Shown: in pieces, positions 7,626 through 10,563 of the stretch
How positions within the stretch are numbered: the first letter of the stretch is position 1
How the letters are laid out: the number at the start of each line of letters is the position of its first letter
Source: Methylococcaceae bacterium
GTDB lineage: Bacteria; Pseudomonadota; Gammaproteobacteria; Methylococcales; Methylomonadaceae
Assembly: GCA_030699345.1 (NCBI GenBank)
Contig: JAUYMX010000045.1
Span: forward strand, 1 to 10,563
Length of the DNA: 10,563 nucleotides
Reading direction: 5' to 3'
Program-made: the position numbers and the translations under genes
The notes under the pieces: generated by a model
Seen by the model: only the letters and a program-made list of their open reading frames with translations
What the model was told of the DNA's origin: nothing
Databases searched by the model: none

Positions 7626-7665
7626 GTTTGCTCAAAACAGGTCGTAACTGTTCGGAAGAGCAAAC
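7626..7665 (-). promoter_or_regulatory. Hairpin in the presumed 5' leader of the operon
   Basis: GTTTGCTC (7658-7665 on the minus strand) pairs perfectly with GAGCAAAC (7626-7633), and an inner AACAG/CTGTT stem lies in the loop. It is 112-151 bases upstream of the ExbB fusion ATG and has no T-tract, so it is not a terminator. It could be an mRNA leader structure or an operator. It matches no riboswitch class that I recognise. Confidence 0.3.
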
Positions 7666-7728
7666 CTACTAAATTACCCATCAAAAACTATTTAGCACTT
7701 ATCGTGCCTAAATAAATTTATCTTATAA

Positions 7729-7963
7729 TCAACAGGTTAGTGTTTTTTGATGTTTGCGTTGTGCTGGAATATCAACAATAGTTGCTGATTGACTGTTGAT
7801 ATTCCAGCAGTTTGCTCTGTTGATCGAGCACCACCTTTTGCTATTTAACTGTTGCTAGACATGCAAAAGCATCCATTAATTAGACTTATAGATACCGGCT
7901 ACGACAGTCAAAACCGACAGCTATAAACGCAAATGATGCGCTAAATAAAAACTAACCTGTTGA
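7729..7963. repeat. Candidate palindromic element with TAA flanks
   Basis: The ends are inverted copies: ATCAACAGGTTAGT (7728-7741) and ACTAACCTGTTGAT (7951-7964). A second inverted pair TTTGCGTT / AACGCAAA lies inside (7753-7760 and 7926-7933). TAA flanks both sides (7726-7728 and 7964-7966), which would be a 3-bp target duplication if the element is 7729-7963. This resembles a MITE of the kind mobilised by some IS5-group elements, but only one copy is in the window, so mobility is unproven. The alternative is a large regulatory palindrome of the divergent promoters. Confidence 0.45.
7762..7809. repeat. Perfect 16-bp inverted repeat
   Basis: TGCTGGAATATCAACA (7762-7777) and its exact reverse complement (7794-7809) are separated by 16 bases. 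It lies inside the larger palindromic structure 7729-7963. It has no T-tract on either side. It could be an operator for a dimeric regulator or the internal hairpin of a small mobile element. Confidence 0.75.
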
Positions 7964-8025
7964 TAAACAATCAAATTCACTAACCACAGTTGCCGTTAGA
8001 GCCATTGTGAATTTTGTACAGCCCA

Positions 8026-8055
8026 TTGTTGGCCTAACCTTTGCTTATTGATAAT
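8026..8055 (+). promoter_or_regulatory. Possible sigma-70 promoter of the small plus-strand gene
   Basis: GATAAT at 8050-8055 matches the -10 consensus in five of six bases. A weak TTGTTG lies 18 bases upstream. MITE copy 3 is inserted between this site and the start codon; without it the -10 would be about 30 bases from the ATG. This is a visual match only. Confidence 0.25.
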
Positions 8056-8071
8056 TGTTACTTGCTTCTTA

Positions 8072-8211
8072 GTAACTATTCAGTGTTGTTTGGCGTTGAA
8101 GAGTTTAAGTAAGTAACATTTTGAGGTAGGGGCGAATTCATTCGCCCAGTCGGACAATTTCGAAGTTCAGGAGGCGAATAAATTCGCCCCTTGGATTCGA
8201 TGAATAGTTAC
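8072..8211. mobile_element. MITE copy 3, same ends but different interior
   Basis: A 140-bp element whose ends are inverted copies of GTAACTATTCA (8072-8082 and 8201-8211), the same termini as copies 1 and 2. It is flanked by a perfect 8-bp target duplication, GCTTCTTA at 8064-8071 and 8212-8219. The interior is unrelated to the other copies and carries two short palindromes of the GGGCGAAT type. It is inserted 21 bases before the start codon of the plus-strand gene, just upstream of the AAAGG that probably serves as ribosome binding site. It therefore lengthens that leader and adds structure to it. Confidence 0.9.
8129..8190. repeat. Paired REP-like palindromes inside MITE copy 3
   Basis: GGGCGAAT-TC-ATTCGCCC (8130-8147) and GGCGAAT-AA-ATTCGCC (8173-8188) are each short palindromes with a 2-base centre. 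They also pair with one another (8129-8146 with 8173-8190, 17 of 18 bases). A third unit with centre GA occurs at 8889-8906, outside any MITE. The pattern resembles REP/BIME elements. Confidence 0.75.
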
Positions 8212-8232
8212 GCTTCTTAAAGGTTAAATGCC

Positions 8233-8739
8233 ATGGAATCACCCATAAAATCCCTAGTATTCGCTTCGATAGCTTTACTTTCATATACTGCCGAAGCCTC
8301 ATTACTTGAAAGCTCAGAATCTCTGCAACGAAAACACTTAGTTACTGCTCAACTTGACAGGCTTACCGATACAAAAACCTCGATCAGGTGCCTTGGCAAA
8401 AACTGCCGAATTAATCAAATAACGACCTTGTCTTACAATCCGGAAAGCAAACGCTATACAACCTACATCGCTGCCAATAACGAAAATTTAGCTAACAAAA
8501 ATCAAGCGCCTGCAGCCGCATTAAAAGATGGAACAGTTGTTACTGCGGAACTTGTCAGAGATTGGGGATTTAATGCCCTTAAGGAAGGGGTTAATAGCTA
8601 CCAGCAACAACTCAGTCAAAGCGTAAGAAATCTGTTGTTGATGATCAGCAGTAATATTCCCTTGTCTACTGTCATCTGGGTATTTTTAGGCGGGTTATTT
8701 GGACTGTTAGCAACTCAGCGACGGAAGGAGATGGGATAG
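8233..8739 (+). CDS. Small secreted or membrane-anchored protein, unknown
   Basis: Not a family I can name. The 168 residues show a signal peptide (about 1-22, LVFASIALLSYTAEA). A mostly polar middle follows, with two cysteines at 53 and 58 (CLGKNC) that could form a disulfide. The C-terminus reads IPLS (142-145), a hydrophobic stretch with GGLFGLL (146-160), and basic RRK (163-165). This order (short Pro motif, membrane helix with Gly, Arg cluster at the end) resembles PEP-CTERM sorting signals recognised by exosortase, but the second Pro of the motif is Ser, so the signal is degenerate or the tail is a plain anchor. AAAGG (8219-8223) lies 9 bases before ATG. The gene is visibly AT-richer than the flanking clusters and is the only plus-strand gene. 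It splits the haemagglutinin gene from the secretion operon, which suggests later insertion. Confidence 0.75.
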   Translation: MESPIKSLVFASIALLSYTAEASLLESSESLQRKHLVTAQLDRLTDTKTSIRCLGKNCRINQITTLSYNPESKRYTTYIAANNENLANKNQAPAAALKDGTVVTAELVRDWGFNALKEGVNSYQQQLSQSVRNLLLMISSNIPLSTVIWVFLGGLFGLLATQRRKEMG

Positions 8740-8756
8740 TTGACTTGAATAACGGT

Positions 8757-8796
8757 AATTATTGCCGCCATGCGCGGGCGCTTGGCGGCAATAATT
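8757..8796. repeat. Strong hairpin between convergent genes
   Basis: AATTATTGCCGCCA (8757-8770) is perfectly complementary to 8783-8796, and the 12-base loop can pair further through GCG/CGC. It sits 18 bases after the stop of the plus-strand gene. Neither strand has a T-tract after the stem, so it is not a standard intrinsic terminator, but it could stabilise or help end transcripts. Confidence 0.7.
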
Positions 8797-8842
8797 GAAA
8801 AACCTCGAAAACCATTTCGCTCGCCGCCTAAGGATAGGGTTG

Positions 8843-8880
8843 AAAATAACGCCCCTAATTCCAATTGTCGGGGCGATTTT
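8843..8880. terminator. Probable bidirectional terminator
   Basis: CGCCCC (8850-8855) pairs with GGGGCG (8870-8875). The stem extends through AAAAT (8843-8847) and ATTTT (8876-8880) after a 2-base bulge. Read on the plus strand the GC stem is followed by ATTTTAAT; on the minus strand by TTATTTT. It lies between the convergent plus-strand gene and the haemagglutinin gene. The T-runs are short, so it may be weak. Confidence 0.45.
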
Positions 8881-8886
8881 AATGGC

Positions 8887-8908
8887 CTGGGCGAATGAAT
8901 TCGCCCAG
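8887..8908. repeat. REP-like palindrome, third copy
   Basis: CTGGGCGAAT (8887-8896) and ATTCGCCCAG (8899-8908) form a perfect 10-bp inverted repeat around GA. The core matches the two units carried by MITE copy 3. It lies in the 3' region of the haemagglutinin gene and does not carry MITE ends of its own. Confidence 0.7.
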
Positions 8909-8967
8909 ACAACACGGTCGTAGATAAGGAAGTAGCCGAAGGCCACGAACGGAATGGTTTTTTTATC

Positions 8968-10563
8968 TTAAACACCACCGCCGCAACCGGCCTTGGCATC
9001 TTTAACATCACCGACACTGCAATCACCAAAACCGACTACATCAGCACTCAAGATACTTACAGTCGTTTTCTTATCTTTTTGATCCTTGCCATCGGTATTG
9101 TCGTCATCTTTATCATTGGATTGCGTCGCTGTTTTGGCGGCACTGGCTGCCGCACTATCGGCACCTGCGACGGTGACCGGTGCAGATACTGTTACCGGTA
9201 CGCCTGTTGTAGCACCAGAGGACTGAATGTTGGACGCCCCGATAACTGCCGTCGCAGCAATGGTGATATTGCCGCCGCTGATCCCGGCTTCGCCCGCATC
9301 CACCACACCTTCCAGCGCCGCCAGCGTCACATCGCCGCCACCGATAGCCTGAATACCGCTACCGGAAATAATGGGCGGGAAAATGGTTGTAATATTGCCT
9401 TTATCATCAATAAAGGTATTGGGCCTAGGGGCAGACAAGGTGGATTTGGCGCCTTTTCCGGCATCAATATCACCCTTGGACGACCAAGCCAGAATATTGC
9501 CGCCACCCAGCGTGAAAACCCGCGATTGGTTGACGTTGATATTACCCTCGGTAAAGATATTCAGATCGCCGACTTGCTGCACTACTATTCCCAATTCGTC
9601 AGCGGCTTTTTTCCCGGTCAAGCCCACGTCTAGTTTGCCGCCTGGTACTAAAAGATTGATGCCGCCACCCGCCAGGGTTTTGACGGCGCTGAACACCAGA
9701 CTGATGTCGCCCTGATAATCTTCGCCGGGGAACAAGGCGGCAATCGCATCCTTACCGCGTTGATACGCCGCAGCGCGCTGGCCTTCCGGCGTTACCGCCG
9801 CCGCTTTGGCCGAGGCTTCCAATTCTGCGAAAAACACTTGTAACACCAAGCCCAGTCGCTGCCGTTGCTCGGATTCACTCAAACCTGCCAGGCCCTGCAA
9901 TATACTAGGATAGGTCGTTTGGTAGCGTTGGATAAAGCCGGCCAAATCAACTCCGCCGCCGACGCCGGCCAATACCGACACACTGGCACCATCGACAGGC
10001 AAAGCCGGATTAAGGACGTTGCCGACCGTTTGAATGCCGCCGGAACTGCCCAACACCACGTCTTTACCCGCAATCAATTGCAATTGACCCGGCCCGGAGA
10101 CGCGGAAGAATTGCGGATTATTTTTGGTAAACACCACGTTGCCGTTGCTATCGACATTGGTATCAAAATTGATATTACCCCCCGCCATGATCAAAGACGC
10201 ATCATCAGGCGACAGGTTCTGGCCGTTGATGGACAGGTTGTTGATGTCTTTGCCGGCAATAAATGAAGACGCTTGCGGCAGATGAAAGGTCGCTTCCAAC
10301 CCCGCATCGAAACTAATACTGCCGTTATTGGCGACGATCAACGGCCTGCTGACATGCCCCTGATGCACCGGCACCGGAGCATGAATGGTCTAGGGTTGCG
10401 GTGAATTGGCATCCAGTCGTTCAGGCGCCAACAGAAGTCCGTAGTCTAAGCTAACGTCCACTGTGCGCGCCGGATTGGCCAAGCCCGGGAGCAAGGCAGG
10501 ATCGGCGTCGGACATGTTGACACTGATTTTTTTACCTGAATTAGCCGCTAAATCGGAACCGAT
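8968..10563 (-). pseudogene. Filamentous-haemagglutinin-like TpsA (DUF3739), 3' part with internal stop
   Basis: C-terminal part of a surface exoprotein exported by the two-partner route; the N-terminal TPS secretion domain lies beyond the window. The frame is open from the edge for 57 codons, meets TAG at 10390-10392 (after ...DANSPQP), then continues for 472 codons to TAA at 8968. Text on both sides fits one protein. The part after the stop has the DUF3739 pattern: YQRGKDAIAALFPG, SLVFSAVKTLAGGGINLLVP and GGKLDVGL, then short beta-helix-like repeats rich in Gly, Asn, Ile and Val (GGNITIAATAVIGA). A Lys/Asp-rich linker and a C-terminal tail with two cysteines 12 residues apart (GDCSV...AGCGGGV) follow. 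A restart at GTG 10374 would lack a signal peptide. It may be a recent pseudogene, an amber read-through case or a sequencing error; I favour the first or last. Same strand as the secretion operon but separated by 1.45 kb. Confidence 0.8.

Larger units (their letters stand above)
7515..8232. other. Divergent gene-free region upstream of the operon
   Basis: 718 bp between the divergent starts of the ExbB fusion gene (minus) and the small plus-strand gene. It is AT-rich and has no plausible coding frame. It contains a leader hairpin (7626-7665), a smaller stem at about 7693-7711, a candidate palindromic element (7729-7963) and MITE copy 3 (8072-8211). The stretch 7967-8025 shows nothing I can name. 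The operon promoter should lie here, but I could not pick a convincing one. Confidence 0.7.

Noticed and set aside
7521..7715. 64-residue plus-strand frame in the divergent gap
   Set aside because: No ribosome binding site, no domain pattern, and it overlaps the leader hairpin.
8932..8946. Small hairpin as terminator of the haemagglutinin gene
   Set aside because: Six-base stem with wobble, 3-base loop and only TTCCTTAT after it; too weak to call.
9079..9633. 184-residue plus-strand open frame
   Set aside because: It is antisense to the haemagglutinin frame, has a skewed composition and no domain pattern; the minus-strand frame has clear DUF3739 text.
8968..10374. Independent gene starting at GTG 10374
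   Set aside because: No signal peptide or ribosome binding site, and the same frame continues upstream past one TAG with matching protein character; better read as the 3' part of a larger gene.
1..10563. tRNA, rRNA or CRISPR array
   Set aside because: No cloverleaf-like or ribosomal sequence was seen, and the repeats present are dispersed palindromes and MITEs rather than evenly spaced direct repeats.

Overview
The window looks like a chromosomal piece of a Gram-negative proteobacterium. It encodes a two-partner-secretion exoprotein, an Omp85-type transporter, a 16-strand-type porin and a TonB-ExbB-ExbD motor, all of which need an outer membrane. Moderate GC content, a possible degenerate PEP-CTERM tail and REP-like palindromes would fit a gammaproteobacterium, perhaps a methanotroph relative, but that placement is a guess.

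Layout, all on the minus strand unless stated. From 10563 down to 8968 lies the 3' part of a large filamentous-haemagglutinin-like gene (DUF3739 type, TpsA). Its reading frame is open to the window edge except for one in-frame amber codon at 10390-10392. A 228-bp convergent gap with three hairpins follows, then a small plus-strand gene (8233-8739) for a secreted or membrane-anchored protein. A 718-bp divergent gap (7515-8232) holds a candidate palindromic element and a short transposon-like element. From 7514 down to 271 runs one compact operon: DUF2341-LamG-ExbB fusion, ExbD, TonB-like protein, Porin_5-type porin, periplasmic coiled-coil protein, and a ShlB/FhaC-type transporter (TpsB). Several joints have 1-4 base stop/start overlaps. 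The operon ends in two tandem intrinsic terminators (167-228).

Three short elements share the ends GTAACTATTCA... At two of them both flanks are visible and perfect 8-bp target duplications can be read. The GTAA tip and the 8-bp duplication point to non-autonomous derivatives of an IS66-type element. One is inserted inside the operon between tonB and the porin gene, one sits just past the operon terminators, and one lies in the leader of the plus-strand gene.

How the genes may work together (inference): TpsB would export the haemagglutinin through the outer membrane. The ExbB fusion, ExbD and TonB would form an inner-membrane proton-driven motor with a carbohydrate- or protein-binding periplasmic head. 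The porin and coiled-coil protein would be outer-membrane or periplasmic partners. No TonB-dependent receptor is present, so the motor's client is unknown; it could be the porin or the secretion process itself.
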